Assembly: GCF_000330505.1 (NCBI RefSeq)
Contig: NW_004191814.1
Coordinates: forward strand, 97,695-161,694
Direction of reading: 5' to 3'
Source: Entamoeba invadens IP1
Taxonomy: Eukaryota > Evosea > Mastigamoebida > Endamoebidae
Length of the DNA stretch: 64,000 bases
Shown here one piece after another: positions 18,797 through 30,100 of this stretch. How positions within the stretch are numbered: position 1 is the stretch's first letter; each line of letters opens with the position of its first letter. Below the pieces are notes generated by a model that did not search any database, was not told the origin of the DNA, and saw nothing but the letters and a program-made list of their open reading frames with translations. Made by a program: the position numbers and the translations under genes.

Positions 18797-21220
18797 ATGG
18801 CAGATACTAACAACAAAAATAAAGAAAGTCTCGATGAAAAACGTATTGAGTCAAGACAGGCATATCTCCCCAAAAGAGAATTTCAGAAGTTGCGAGAGTT
18901 AAAAGACGAAATTGAGGATGAGGCAGAGATGTTTCAAGACAACGAGTTGACTGCAAAGGAAAAGGAAGACCTTCAACAAAAAGTGGAAATCTACAATTTG
19001 GCGAAGCAACGAATTGCAACAGACCAAATCAACGCACCTCAATATGTCATACCAACAACAAAAGGCGTCGTCGAAAAGCAAAACTTCGACACAAAAGACG
19101 ACGACACAGAATGGCTTGAAACCAGGGCAAAAGCCGCAGTCACGGGTAAAACACTTGACGACCGCAAAGGTGACAACTTCAATGAATTTGAGAAAATGCT
19201 TGACGAAGAAAATGTTGACGATTTCGAACAGAAGATCCTCCAAATGCGAGCAGCCGAACTTGACGCGCCTTCCAAACGAACGAAGGTCGACGAGTTATCT
19301 GAAGTCCGGAAGACTCTCCCAGTTTACAAAAAGCGAGACGAGTTTCTTAAATTACTCCGTTCGCACCAGATCATCATAATTGCTGGGGAGACAGGTTCTG
19401 GGAAAACAACACAACTTCCACAATATTTATTTGAAGAAGGGTATTGTAAAACAGGAAAAATAGCAGTAACACAACCAAGACGAGTAGCTGCGATGAGTGT
19501 TGCAAGAAGAGTTGCGGAAGAGGTTGGATGCCGGCTTGGTGGACTCGTGGGATATACTATTCGATTCGACGACGTCACTTCCGACCGAACTTTGATACAA
19601 TACATGACGGACGGAATGTTACTCCGAGCGTTTTTGAATGCGCCCGATTTGAAGGAGTACAGCTGCATTATGATTGACGAAGCGCACGAAAGAACAGTTG
19701 CGACGGATATTCTGTTTGGGCTTTTAAAAGACGTCGCACGGTTTCGAGAAGATTTGAAGATCATCATTTCTTCTGCCACCCTCGAAACACAGAAGTTCTC
19801 GGAATACTTTGACAACGCGCCTGTATTTCTGGTCCCCGGAAGACGATTTCCAGTCACAATTGAATACTTAAAAGAACCTGAACCAGACCCATTACTCGCT
19901 TCAGTTTTAACGACGTTGAAAATTCATACAACAATGCCAAAGGGAGATGTTCTGATATTCTTGACGGGGCAGGAAGAGGTCGAGCAATGTGTCGAGATGT
20001 TGAAAGAGAGGACCCGCGGTCTTGGGACGAAAATCGACGAGTTAATCATTACCAAAATATATTCGGCGTTGCCAAGCGATATCCAAGCACAAATATTTGC
20101 GCAAACACCACCAAATGCTCGTAAGGTGGTTGTTGCTACAAATATTGCCGAAACATCATTAACAGTTGATGGGATTGTGTATGTCATTGATTGTGGGTAT
20201 TGTAAGATCAACGAGTATAACTCACGAACGGGGATGGAGAGTCTATTAGTTACACCAATTAGTAAAGCATCAGCGGACCAAAGAGCTGGTCGTGCTGGTC
20301 GAGTTTCTCCTGGAGTTTGTTATAGACTTTACACCAAAGAAGCTTTCATTAAAGAACTTCCTGCAGCAACCCCACCAGAAATCGTCCGTTCAAATTTGTC
20401 TGCTGTGATACTGTTGCTCAAAACGCTTGGGATTGACGATATCGTCCACTTCGATTTCATGGACCCACCAAGCCCCGAGTCGATGATGAGAGCTTTAGAG
20501 GAGTTATATGGATTGGGCGCGTTCAACCAAAATGGTGAATTGACGCTGCGGGGTCGAAAGATGGCGGAGTTTCCAATGGCGCCTTCTCTAGCACGTGTAA
20601 TAATATCAGCCGAGGGTTTTGGGTGCACTGAGGAAATAGCAACGATATGTGCTATGCTTCAAGTATCGGGAGAGTTATTTTATCGTCCAAAAGAGAAAGC
20701 GCAATTGGCAGACACTGCTAAAAAGAGTTTTGTTCGAGGCGAAGGTGATCACATTACCCTTTTAACAGTGTTTAACAGTTGGATTGAAGCAGGGAGAAGT
20801 GATGGGTGGTGTCGAGACAATTTTATACAAGCACGGGCACTCAACAGAGCTGAAGACATTCGAGACCAAATCGTGAATTTGATGGAAAGGGTCGACATTC
20901 AACTGATCAAAGCAAAAGACTACGCATCGATTATTAAATCCCTCTTGAGCGGATTTTTTTTCAACACAGCACAACTCACAAAAGAAGGTGTTTACAGGCA
21001 AGTCAGACAAAACCGAACAATAGAAATCCACCCAAGTTCTGTCCTCTATGGAAAATCTCCTCGGTGGATTCTTTTTTATGAACTCGTCATGACTACAAAA
21101 GAATACGTTCGACAAGTTTCTGAAATTGATCCGGCGTGGCTTGTTGAGATCGCGCCACACATATTTAAAGAGGCAGACATGAAAGAGGCAATTCGAAAAT
21201 ACAGACTCAAGAAAAAATAA
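18797..21220 (+). CDS. DEAH-box RNA helicase, DHX16/Prp2-type splicing factor
   Basis: 807 residues from the ATG at 18797; the phase is open nine codons further up but without an ATG. The N-terminal region YLPKREFQKLRELKDEIEDE matches the region before the helicase core in DHX16/Prp2. Helicase motifs: I GETGSGKTTQ (about 197), Ia TQPRRVAA, II DEAHER (about 294), III SAT, IV FLTGQEE, V TNIAETSLT, VI QRAGRAGR (about 495). These are followed by the winged-helix/HA2 and OB regions (FYELVMTTKEYVRQVSEIDPAWL). Prp2 remodels the spliceosome before the first splicing step, which suits a genome with introns. The sister helicases Prp22, Prp43 and Prp16 are alternatives. Confidence 0.9.
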   Translation: MADTNNKNKESLDEKRIESRQAYLPKREFQKLRELKDEIEDEAEMFQDNELTAKEKEDLQQKVEIYNLAKQRIATDQINAPQYVIPTTKGVVEKQNFDTKDDDTEWLETRAKAAVTGKTLDDRKGDNFNEFEKMLDEENVDDFEQKILQMRAAELDAPSKRTKVDELSEVRKTLPVYKKRDEFLKLLRSHQIIIIAGETGSGKTTQLPQYLFEEGYCKTGKIAVTQPRRVAAMSVARRVAEEVGCRLGGLVGYTIRFDDVTSDRTLIQYMTDGMLLRAFLNAPDLKEYSCIMIDEAHERTVATDILFGLLKDVARFREDLKIIISSATLETQKFSEYFDNAPVFLVPGRRFPVTIEYLKEPEPDPLLASVLTTLKIHTTMPKGDVLIFLTGQEEVEQCVEMLKERTRGLGTKIDELIITKIYSALPSDIQAQIFAQTPPNARKVVVATNIAETSLTVDGIVYVIDCGYCKINEYNSRTGMESLLVTPISKASADQRAGRAGRVSPGVCYRLYTKEAFIKELPAATPPEIVRSNLSAVILLLKTLGIDDIVHFDFMDPPSPESMMRALEELYGLGAFNQNGELTLRGRKMAEFPMAPSLARVIISAEGFGCTEEIATICAMLQVSGELFYRPKEKAQLADTAKKSFVRGEGDHITLLTVFNSWIEAGRSDGWCRDNFIQARALNRAEDIRDQIVNLMERVDIQLIKAKDYASIIKSLLSGFFFNTAQLTKEGVYRQVRQNRTIEIHPSSVLYGKSPRWILFYELVMTTKEYVRQVSEIDPAWLVEIAPHIFKEADMKEAIRKYRLKKK

Positions 21221-21362
21221 TTGATTGTTGGACTTATAATCATTTTTAACTTTTTAATTAAAAAGAATTATAACAATTCTATGTAATTGATTCTATTTTT
21301 ATATAATACAATGAAATAGTATTAATAATTATTAAAATAGTAATAAGCAGTCAATAAGAGTC

Positions 21363-21929
21363 TTAGAACAAACCCAAGACAAGTAATGCTAAGGCTACTA
21401 TCACACAGATCACAGACCCATCATTGTTATCCATATCAGTGGAGAGGGAGTATACTCCTTCATTTCCCTTTTCAGAAGTGAATTTGACATCATTGAAATA
21501 AATATTTGAGTCAGTCTTGTCTGTCTTATAAATTCTAAAAGTGCTTGAGGTGGTATTAAAAGTGCTTTGAGAGACATCTACATAGATCCTATTGAGTTTG
21601 TTGACACCCATACTTCCAGTAACATCAACTTTCTGTCCATCACCAACAGAAACAGCAAGTCCCAAATTGCACCCGTCTTGTTCCCATGAGACTATAAATG
21701 ACAAGTACTTGAATTTAGTCATATCAATTGGCGCACTTGTCTTGAAATTGGCATATCCATTTTGTGAGAGCATGATGTATATCACAATGTTATTATTATA
21801 CTCAGCTGTAGTAGAGGTGTAACCTGTTGATGCCTTCAATTGATATCCATTCGAGAAGATCCCATTTTTGTACACGAGTCTTTCTTCTGCCAAACACATT
21901 ACAATGAGACTGATAAACACACCAAACAT
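21363..21929 (-). CDS. Secreted, probably GPI-anchored surface protein
   Basis: 188 residues. A signal peptide (MFGVFISLIVMCLA) is followed by a beta-rich ectodomain (KFKYLSFIVSWEQDGCNLGLAVSVGDGQ, NRIYVDVSQSTF, SNIYFNDVKF) and a C-terminal hydrophobic segment (VICVIVALALLVLGLF) with no charged tail, typical of a GPI-anchor signal. The strand pattern resembles a jelly-roll carbohydrate-binding module, but this is only inference. It has the same architecture as the genes at 41957-42568 and 57096-57695. A 12-base tandem repeat lies 50-100 bases upstream. Confidence 0.75.
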   Translation of the reverse strand: MFGVFISLIVMCLAEERLVYKNGIFSNGYQLKASTGYTSTTAEYNNNIVIYIMLSQNGYANFKTSAPIDMTKFKYLSFIVSWEQDGCNLGLAVSVGDGQKVDVTGSMGVNKLNRIYVDVSQSTFNTTSSTFRIYKTDKTDSNIYFNDVKFTSEKGNEGVYSLSTDMDNNDGSVICVIVALALLVLGLF

Positions 21930-21978
21930 TGTTATTTGTTGATTTCTCTAAGTTTCACCTTCTTTATATGCACTCCTT

Positions 21979-22026
21979 CACTTTCTTTTTCACTTTCTTT
22001 TTCACTTTCTTTTTCACTTTCTTGTT
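21979..22026. repeat. 12-base tandem repeat, four units
   Basis: CACTTTCTTTTT is repeated four times (the last unit with one change). It lies upstream of the surface-protein gene starting at 21929 on the minus strand, in its promoter or leader. On the coding strand the unit is AAAAAGAAAGTG. Confidence 0.85.
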
Positions 22027-22215
22027 CTTTTTGTTCCTTCATTTTAACATAAAAAATCAAGAGACATTTCAATAACAAATACGAAATAAAATTCAAAAAT
22101 ATTCATCAATGGAAAAACTATAATGCTTAGCCATAATTACTTATCAGAACAAAATCAAACATTTATAAGTAATAATGTAGTAAAAAACATAATAAAAAAC
22201 AAACAAAAATAAGAC

Positions 22216-23343
22216 TCATTTTTGGTTTTTAAATCTGACTTTGATGATTTGTCCGTCAATCATTTTATTATTCATTTGTTGCAGAGCTCGAACAGCATCC
22301 TGTGAATCAAAATATGTGACAAAAGCAATCCCTCTGCACACCGTTGTGTTCGGTTCAAACAAACAGTTCGCCGACTCGATCGCTCCAAATCTCGCGAAAT
22401 TTCTGTATATAGTAAGTTCGGTGCAATTCTGTGGAAGGTGAGCAATATAGAGTGTTGCCTTTTGTTTTCCCTGATTACCTTGCATGTACATATATGGCCA
22501 GTATTGCATTGGGTATTGCCCTTGTTGCATGTATTCCTGTTGTTGTACTTGAGTTTGTTGTGGTTGTGGTTGTGATGTTGGGTTGTACATCTTTGGTGGT
22601 ACTTGTTGCTGACTCATTGGTTGTGCCATTTGTGGGTTCATTTGCGGCTGCCCAACGTTTTGTGGTGACAACATTTGTTGAGGCATCTGTTGCATTTGAT
22701 ACGGCTTGTACATTTGAGGGGGGTATTGTGTTGGAAATGGTTGTTGTTGAAGAGTTGGCTGAGTTTGGAAAAATGGGCGTCTCTCTCGTCTTACGGTTTG
22801 GTTTGCAGAGACCTTCACAATTACTTTAGTCGCTGAAAGCTCTTTGATTTCCTTTTCGTTCATTTCACAAATTGCCCGGTTGCCATCTTCAAGTGAAGAA
22901 AACTTGAGAAACGCAAACCCTTTACATTCACCAGTGCCGGGGCGGTGCATTATATCGACTGAAACGACCTTCCCAAAAGGCTCAAAGAACTGTCTAAGAG
23001 TTTCTTCGTTTGTTTCAGGTTTGAGTTGTCCAATGTAGATGACAAGCCCCGTCCCAATAGAAGTATCAGTAGTGATATCAGTGTGTTTCGGTTCAAGCTT
23101 TGGAGCTTCTTGGTGTGAAGGAGGGGGAGGAACATAGGAAAGTCCTTCAATTGATTTTACAGCTTCTGGAACGGACGACCCCAACACTCTTTCGAGGGGT
23201 TTTTCCATTAAGTCCTTATTGAGTATGAGAGTCGCTGGTTTTTGATCGGCTTGCTCCACAACAACGTCCTTCTTAGATGATTTAGGAGAATTAAGGAAAC
23301 TGTCCAAGTCTTGAAACTGTTGGTCTTCGTTCAAATCTGTCAT
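22216..23343 (-). CDS. RNA-binding protein with two RRM domains
   Basis: 375 residues from the ATG at 23343. A 105-residue N-terminal tail is followed by RRM1 (RNP2 VIYIGQL, RNP1 KGFAFLKF), a linker of about 130 residues rich in Gln, Pro, Met and Tyr (QMQQMPQQMLSPQ), and RRM2 at the C-terminus (RNP2 TLYIAHL, RNP1 RGIAFVTY). The layout resembles CELF/ELAV or poly(U)-binding proteins that control splicing or mRNA stability. The Q/P/M-rich linker is a candidate for condensate formation. The specific orthologue is not clear. Confidence 0.88.
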   Translation of the reverse strand: MTDLNEDQQFQDLDSFLNSPKSSKKDVVVEQADQKPATLILNKDLMEKPLERVLGSSVPEAVKSIEGLSYVPPPPSHQEAPKLEPKHTDITTDTSIGTGLVIYIGQLKPETNEETLRQFFEPFGKVVSVDIMHRPGTGECKGFAFLKFSSLEDGNRAICEMNEKEIKELSATKVIVKVSANQTVRRERRPFFQTQPTLQQQPFPTQYPPQMYKPYQMQQMPQQMLSPQNVGQPQMNPQMAQPMSQQQVPPKMYNPTSQPQPQQTQVQQQEYMQQGQYPMQYWPYMYMQGNQGKQKATLYIAHLPQNCTELTIYRNFARFGAIESANCLFEPNTTVCRGIAFVTYFDSQDAVRALQQMNNKMIDGQIIKVRFKNQK

Positions 23344-24247
23344 ATGCAAATATCAGTTCTTATGTTTTTGTGTGGAAAATGTTATTGGAATGGTTCAGAC
23401 GGAATTCAAGAAAAAGTCGAAAACAAGAGTGTTTTGAATAATTAAATAAGTTATCAAATTATTTCTTAAAATACTTTACAATAGAATCATTATAGAATAT
23501 AAAGGGTTTTAAGGGAATATAAAACAATAGCCCTACTAGCCTTTTTAAGGGGATTGGTTACAAAGTAATATTGTTTAATTATATAAATCTCAAATAAATT
23601 AAAACTAAATTTGTTATCATTCCATTGTGTAAATTTCAACGAAAAAAGACCCTTATAAAGTTTATCAAGATAATTAAGGGGTAATTGGCTTTTGTTTAAA
23701 ACTAAAAACAAAATCGCAAAGTTAGTCTTAATATGAAAATGTAATCAGTGTATCAAAGTTATTGATAAATGGCAAAAACAACAAAACAACTTCGCCTGCT
23801 CGTATTGCTTTTTCTAGATCTTCTGAGTTTTCAAGTTAATTTGTCTTAAAATTTTTATTATAATTTTTTATTTAATTATTTTTATTATTATATAATTTAA
23901 AAAGTATAATATTATTAATTCTATTAAAAAGTACCAAAACATTTCAAAAATCATTTCAAAACTATTACTTGTTTTTATTAATTTATTATTGAATAAAATT
24001 CTACAATATTAAAATTATTTCAAAAAGCTATTATATATTATTATATATAAATAATATTAATAATAAGTAAACACTTATATTACCATAAGGACCAATTCCA
24101 TTATCTTTATCATAATAAATTTGAATTATGATAAATTATATAGTTAATTATATAATTAATTAGTTTTATAATTATAAATAAGTATTTAAATCAGAATAGA
24201 ATCTATATACAAAACAATCATACAAAAATATGTTATTCCTTTGAACA
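23344..24247. other. AT-rich intergenic region
   Basis: No gene found; the short minus-strand frame at 23490-23711 has no recognisable features. The stretch 23860-24180 is nearly pure A/T. Confidence 0.5.
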
Positions 24248-25036
<789 letters not shown>

Positions 25037-25081
25037 TGAAGAATACAGAACTATTTTCTGATAACCCTTTTTTTCCGCCAT

Positions 25082-26145
25082 ACTCTGACCAAAATTTCTC
25101 GATTTTTTTAATGATGAATAGTCAATATTTTTGATTATTATTATCGTAACGTCTTTGACTTCTTTGTCGGGATTTGACTTGTTTTTTTTTCTAGCATTAC
25201 TTTGGGTAATTAATTATTTATTTAAAACGTCTAAAATACGTTGTTTTTTAATATATTACTTCTTATAACTTAAAATAACGGGAAAGTATCGTAATAACAA
25301 TCTTCTAAGGCAAGTATGGCATTCGTTTTTGCTTATCTGAAAAGTATATACTTCTTATAGTTTTACTATATTTTTTTTATAGAAAAATAATACTCTCAAA
25401 TAATATCAAAAAAATGGGAATTATTCCCATTTTTTTACAAAAATTAATAGGTAAATATAACTTTTTCTGAGTTTTGGAATTATTATTATATAATAGTTAA
25501 TTATAGTATTCCTTTGATTTTATTTACCATATGTTCAAAATGTTTGATTTTTAATTGTCATTATGATTATTAAAAGATTAAAGAACACGAGATTATAAAA
25601 GGTAAAAATTCATTTTGAAATATTATTTTGTTTTTATTTGTTTCTCATTGTTAATAGTATTTTATTCTGGTTTGTTTATGTCGACTTTTTAAATAAAGGA
25701 TATTAAAGGTCTTTGAAAATCTTTTTTAAAACTTAAAATAGGGTCTAAATAATAGAAAAACTACATTTTTTATTTTAAAAAAATAAACTTTTAGAGATGT
25801 GAAATATAGTTTAATAGTTTGGATATAATTTCTAAAATATTTAATTAGATAATAGTTATTATACTATTATTAAATAATTAACAATTTTATATAGTTTTTC
25901 CAATATAATAGAATAAGAAAAATAAAAACACTTTTATCAAATTCTAAATTAAAAACGTTATTAAAACTATTTTATTACATAGAAATTTTTTAATCAAATA
26001 ACAATTTTTTGTTAAAAGTTATAACAAGCCCGCCAGAATTTTATTATATTTTGATAATAATATAATAATAAAATAATTAAGTTGAATTAACACCAACAAA
26101 AGAAATAACTTACAAAAAAACTATTATACAATCTACAATAATAGA
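25082..26145. other. AT-rich intergenic region
   Basis: About 1 kb without a recognisable gene. The only structure seen is the hairpin at 25408-25436. Confidence 0.5.
25408..25436. repeat. Perfect short hairpin
   Basis: AAAAAAATGGGAA and its exact reverse complement TTCCCATTTTTTT are separated by TTA, giving a 13-base stem with a T-run at the 3' side on the plus strand. No adjacent gene explains it. Confidence 0.6.
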
Positions 26146-26754
26146 ATGATTTCTCTCACACGGGAGTTACTTTCTTTGTGTAAAAAGACCCCTGATCCTT
26201 CTCTAAATATAATGATAGTTGGATTGGATGGTTCGGGCAAAACATATTTTGAGGAGTATGTTTCTTCGATACTGAACAAAGTTCCGCTTCAAGAAATTTA
26301 TGAGATGTCGACAATAGGTGTGAATGCAAAAACAGTTCATTATGGCGGGTTTCAAATTTCGTTGTGGGATATTGGAGGTACTTCTTCGTTCCGAAGTGTA
26401 TGGAATCGATACATTGATGAGAGTAATGTGATCATCTATTGTATTGACTCTTCTGACCCAACCCGCCTGGATGAATCTTTTTCCGCTTTAAGTTAGTGTT
26501 TCTCTATCAATTGAAATGGTCAAAAGACTCACAAAAAGCAACTTTGAAAACAGAAGAGACTACCACAAATCGTTCTGTAGCTTTTGTCCTCACAAAGACG
26601 GACAAACAAAACTCACAAACGGAGCAACGAGTAACAGAATCGCAAATGCGCAGAACTACCCAACATCGATCCACACTTTTCAATCCACACCGCAACCGAG
26701 TCTGTCCCTGACATCGAAGAACTTTTTGACTGGTGCATCAAAAACGCTCTTTAA
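26146..26754 (+). pseudogene. ARF-like GTPase broken by two compensating frameshifts
   Basis: Phase A from the ATG runs to a TAG at 26494 and holds GLDGSGKT (P-loop), MSTIGVNAKTV, WDIGGTSSFRSVWNRYI and YCIDSSDPTRLDESFSAL. The homology then continues in another phase: KLVFLYQLKWSKDSQKATL then SVAFVLTKTDK, the expected place of the NKxD motif. It finally returns to phase A: AELPNIDPHFSIHTATES, ending DIEELFDWCIKNAL and TAA at 26752, the normal ARF C-terminal helix. The span is 609 bases, so the two shifts cancel. Switch II has DIGGT, not DxGGQ, so the catalytic Gln is lost. It may be a pseudogene, two sequencing errors, or unusual splicing. A GT...AG pair (26490-26524) would fix only the first shift. 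Confidence 0.75.
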
Positions 26755-26797
26755 TTTTTGTTTTACTTTTTAAACCTTAAACATGCAATCCCACAAT

Positions 26798-27583
26798 TCA
26801 CTTCATTATTTGGACATTTAATCCGTCTTTCATGACGTTTTCCCTCTCCTTGAAGCATCTCTCCGCATCATTCGCATTCTCAAATTTGACAACAAACGAG
26901 TTCCCCGCCGAGTCGACGTGGCATCTCCCAAATTGGTTCATCTTTTTAATGACTTCGCCCATGTTCACATTGGCATTATTAAACGCCTTGACTCGCAAGA
27001 AGTTACCAAACGGCTTCATCTGGAACACAACAAGGGAGTTTAAGCTTGTGAACGCGCCATTGCTTCTTTTCTCGAGACGAATCTCGCCATTACAGAAGAC
27101 TTCAAATCCATCGCCGTCGTCTTGGTATATGTTTCCAAAATTCTTGTAAACGAAATTGGGTTTCAGTGCGTTTGAGACGTCGCACAACCCTGGGATTGTC
27201 ACAACGTTCTCTGCGTTGACATCGTTCCACAGACATAATGTTGGCCACATTCCTTCCACGCGACGCTTATATATTCTTGGGCGAATGTTCATTTGGTTTT
27301 GCAACGTGAAGACAAAGTGGTTTGGGTCGTCCCAAACGGCGCCAGTGTCTGGTTGTATTTTTGTCGAATTGTAACTGCCAAACACATTGCCCTTGTTACT
27401 TACAATGATGAATAAAAGGCGATCCTTTCCGTCGATTGTCGCATTCAATTCCTTCGCGGTGCGTGCTTGGCGTTTCCCTGATGTGTTGTTGTAGATCTCT
27501 TCAAATCCGCAACTGTTTGTCCATTCCATCAATTGTCCCATATAATCGCGTATGCAGTCTGTTGGTTGTGGTGTTCTCTTCAT
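26798..27583 (-). CDS. TLDc-domain protein with C-terminal RRM-like domain
   Basis: 261 residues. The N-terminal part is a TLDc domain: MEWTNSCGFEEIYNN, RLLFIIVSNKGNVFGSYN, DDPNHFVFTLQNQ, WPTLCLWNDVNAENVV, VFCNGEIRLEKR. Residues 190-261 look like an RNA recognition motif: strand FLRVKAFNN in the RNP2 position, helix GEVIKKMNQFG, strand GNSFVVKFEN in the RNP1 position, helix NDAERCFKER and a final strand GLNVQI. A TLDc-RRM fusion is unusual. It suggests coupling of a stress or V-ATPase-linked domain to RNA, but that is speculation. No intron is needed; the start is the first ATG. Confidence 0.72.
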   Translation of the reverse strand: MKRTPQPTDCIRDYMGQLMEWTNSCGFEEIYNNTSGKRQARTAKELNATIDGKDRLLFIIVSNKGNVFGSYNSTKIQPDTGAVWDDPNHFVFTLQNQMNIRPRIYKRRVEGMWPTLCLWNDVNAENVVTIPGLCDVSNALKPNFVYKNFGNIYQDDGDGFEVFCNGEIRLEKRSNGAFTSLNSLVVFQMKPFGNFLRVKAFNNANVNMGEVIKKMNQFGRCHVDSAGNSFVVKFENANDAERCFKERENVMKDGLNVQIMK

Positions 27584-27768
27584 CCACTTCTTTATTTATT
27601 CGAGTTCCTTCTTATTCATTTTTTTATTAGTATTAAATACTATCGATATATACTATATTTCCTATTAAAAAACCATTTTCAACAAGCAAGAACTAAAAGT
27701 CACTTTTGTGCTAATTTGAGTCGAGTGGGCGTTTTATTGGAAGGTCGATGGGTTGGTTAATCTGTTTG

Positions 27769-28116
27769 TTAGTCCGTTTGCGTGTTTGTGAGATAAAAGA
27801 AACAAATTAACTCGAGAATGGAAAACGTGTCTGCTACTGCTTTGAGGGAACGTGTGGGTGGTTCGTCATACTCAAAATAGATGGGGGTATTGTCTTTGGT
27901 GATTTCGTTCTTTGTAAAGACGTAGGCCGACGCCGCGACATGCTGTCCGTGCAACGGAATACCTCTGACTTCGCTATAAATACAATTTTGATGATCATCA
28001 CATTCTTTTGTCATGAAATAGTTTGTGTGAGTGCATTCCACGTCTTTCTCTGTGTTAAAAGGAAAGCGGAAACAGCTTGTTTGACCACTTAGTTGATATG
28101 TTCCAATACATTCCAT
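27769..28116 (-). CDS. Small Cys-containing protein of unknown function
   Basis: 115 residues starting MECIGTYQLSGQTSCFRF. Six Cys lie in the first 55 residues (spacing C3, C15, C28, C39, C45), then HGQHVAASAYVFTKNE and a hydrophobic C-terminal stretch (FSILELICFFYL). There is no signal peptide. It is divergent from UTP7 with about 65 bases between starts. It may be complete or one exon of a larger gene; I do not recognise the family. Confidence 0.5.
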   Translation of the reverse strand: MECIGTYQLSGQTSCFRFPFNTEKDVECTHTNYFMTKECDDHQNCIYSEVRGIPLHGQHVAASAYVFTKNEITKDNTPIYFEYDEPPTRSLKAVADTFSILELICFFYLTNTQTD

Positions 28117-28181
28117 TCTATAAATCGTTTAATTTACTATTTGTTAGTTTATCAAACATATAAACTATTTACTAGTTATAA

Positions 28182-29978
28182 ATGAATTATACCAAATTAT
28201 TAAAAAATGCAATAAAACTCATCACTAAAAAAGCAAAAAACTCTTTTTGTTCCCACACTCTTTTGAAAAAAAAACCTTTTGAAACCCCAACTTCAATTAA
28301 AAAATCAAATCAAAAAATGGACAAAGACGAGATACAAACCAGTCATATTTTAAAAGAAAATGCAATTAATGAAAAACAACAAAGAACCATATACAATTTC
28401 AAGAAGAGTTCTGCTCTGAATCAAACATTGAATCACATAGCGCAGAAAGAAACTGCATATAAACTTGATCACTCATCCAAACGAACGCTCACAAATTATT
28501 TGCAACCAAAAGAGACGGAAAAAATCGCTCCAATGAAATATGACATTGCTGATGTTATGCCATACTTAGACAGACAGACAAAGGCAAAAGTGATCACATT
28601 GAGCTTGGCAAGTGGCCCTTATATGACCCGGTTTACTGGAAATGGGTCGCATCTTGGTATATGTGGAAAGTATGGCCACATCGGTGTGATGAAGTGGAAG
28701 CAGCAAGAGTTAGTCTCTGAATTTGTAGCAAGTGAACAATGTAATGATTTCACCTTTCTCCACACGTTCCACATGTACGCTGTCTCGCAGAAATATCTTC
28801 ACATCTATGATGATTCGACCACTAACCTCCATACCCTGAAACAATTCTACAACCCTAAATATTTGCAATTTTTGCCGTACCACTTTCTCTTGGCTATCGA
28901 CTCCATTCGAGACCAACAGCCTGTTCTCTCATGGCTTGATGTTTCGATTGGAGAAATAGTAGCGCAGCGTTACCCCAAATCAATTGTCACCTCAATGGTA
29001 CAAAACCCGTACAATGCAGTGATCATCGAAGGGCACCGATCAGGTGCATTGACGATGTGGACCCCCAATATGGAAGAACCGATTGTTGCATATGCGACAG
29101 GTTCTGAACCAATTACTAAACTTGCTTCAACACGAGATGGCAGACGATTAGCGATGACTATTGGGAACGATGTCCGATTTTTCGAGACACGAATGTTGAA
29201 AGAAAACACATCACTCAGAATACCATGTGATGAGGTGGTGAATCGCGTTGCCTATTCTCAGCGCGGGTTGTTGGCGATGAGTCATGGGTCTGTTGTTGAT
29301 GTTTATAATGAAAACTTGCAGTTGGTAGTCAGTCAACGGCCATGTTTGTCGCCATCGGACATGGTTGCTGATATTGCGTTTTGTCCATTTGAAGATTTCT
29401 TGGCTGTTGGGAGGTACAAGGGTGTAAGCACGTTGCCGATTCCAGGTTCAGGTTCGAGTGCATTTGATATCAGAGAACAAAACATCTATGAAGGGGAACG
29501 TGCGTTCACTGAAAGAGAAGTCCGCAATTTGCTTGAAAAGATCCCTGCGGATATGATAACGATGACCCCAGACATTGTCGGAAAGATGAGAACCGACAAA
29601 GAAAAAAATTTGATGGAAGACATGTTCGTTAATGAAATGCGTACTGAACTTGAACAAGAATCTAAACTTCAAAAGGACCTACATGTTCAAAAGGTGAAAG
29701 GAGAAACACGACCAAAATCGATGAAAGAAAAAATTCTTATCAAACGATTGAAAAAGTTTGAAACCATCAAAAATGAAAGGAAACTTTTGGAAAAGCCAAC
29801 TCAACAATTAAGAATGTACAGAGACCCAAGAGCCCCACAAAAACCAGTCGAACAATCTTCAGCACTTGATATCTTTGGAAAGAGACAAAAACAGGCCGAT
29901 TTTGTACAACAATTGAAGGTAAAAGCTGCAAAAGAAAGCAGTTCAAAACCACTTTCCCTTGACAACACAAAACACTAG
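28182..29978 (+). CDS. UTP7: UTP7/WDR46, WD-repeat component of the small-subunit processome
   Basis: 598 residues. A basic N-terminal tail leads into MPYLDRQTKAKVITLSLASGPY, then WD-repeat strands (FTGNGSHLGICGKYGHIGVMKW, AVIIEGHRSGALTMWTP, LASTRDGRRLAMTIGNDVRFFETR). The family-specific C-terminal BING4 region follows: DIAFCPFEDFLAVGRYKGVS, IPGSGSSAFD, EGERAFTEREVRNLLEKIPADMITMTPD. UTP7/WDR46 works in the nucleolus in processing 18S rRNA. A second in-frame Met (28317) starts a basic segment that could be the real N-terminus. The C-terminal 100 residues are lysine-rich. Confidence 0.92.
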   Translation: MNYTKLLKNAIKLITKKAKNSFCSHTLLKKKPFETPTSIKKSNQKMDKDEIQTSHILKENAINEKQQRTIYNFKKSSALNQTLNHIAQKETAYKLDHSSKRTLTNYLQPKETEKIAPMKYDIADVMPYLDRQTKAKVITLSLASGPYMTRFTGNGSHLGICGKYGHIGVMKWKQQELVSEFVASEQCNDFTFLHTFHMYAVSQKYLHIYDDSTTNLHTLKQFYNPKYLQFLPYHFLLAIDSIRDQQPVLSWLDVSIGEIVAQRYPKSIVTSMVQNPYNAVIIEGHRSGALTMWTPNMEEPIVAYATGSEPITKLASTRDGRRLAMTIGNDVRFFETRMLKENTSLRIPCDEVVNRVAYSQRGLLAMSHGSVVDVYNENLQLVVSQRPCLSPSDMVADIAFCPFEDFLAVGRYKGVSTLPIPGSGSSAFDIREQNIYEGERAFTEREVRNLLEKIPADMITMTPDIVGKMRTDKEKNLMEDMFVNEMRTELEQESKLQKDLHVQKVKGETRPKSMKEKILIKRLKKFETIKNERKLLEKPTQQLRMYRDPRAPQKPVEQSSALDIFGKRQKQADFVQQLKVKAAKESSSKPLSLDNTKH

Positions 29979-30100
29979 AATTGAATTAAATGATTGATTT
30001 AATGTGATTGTTTCCATTTTTTACTATTTTTGTAACTATTATATATTTAAATTATTACCATGGAGTGCCACTTTATCAGTTGTAGAACTCTTCACCAGTA

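Noticed and set aside
23490..23711. Minus-strand 73-residue frame
   Set aside because: Composition follows the AT-rich spacer; no motif and no family.
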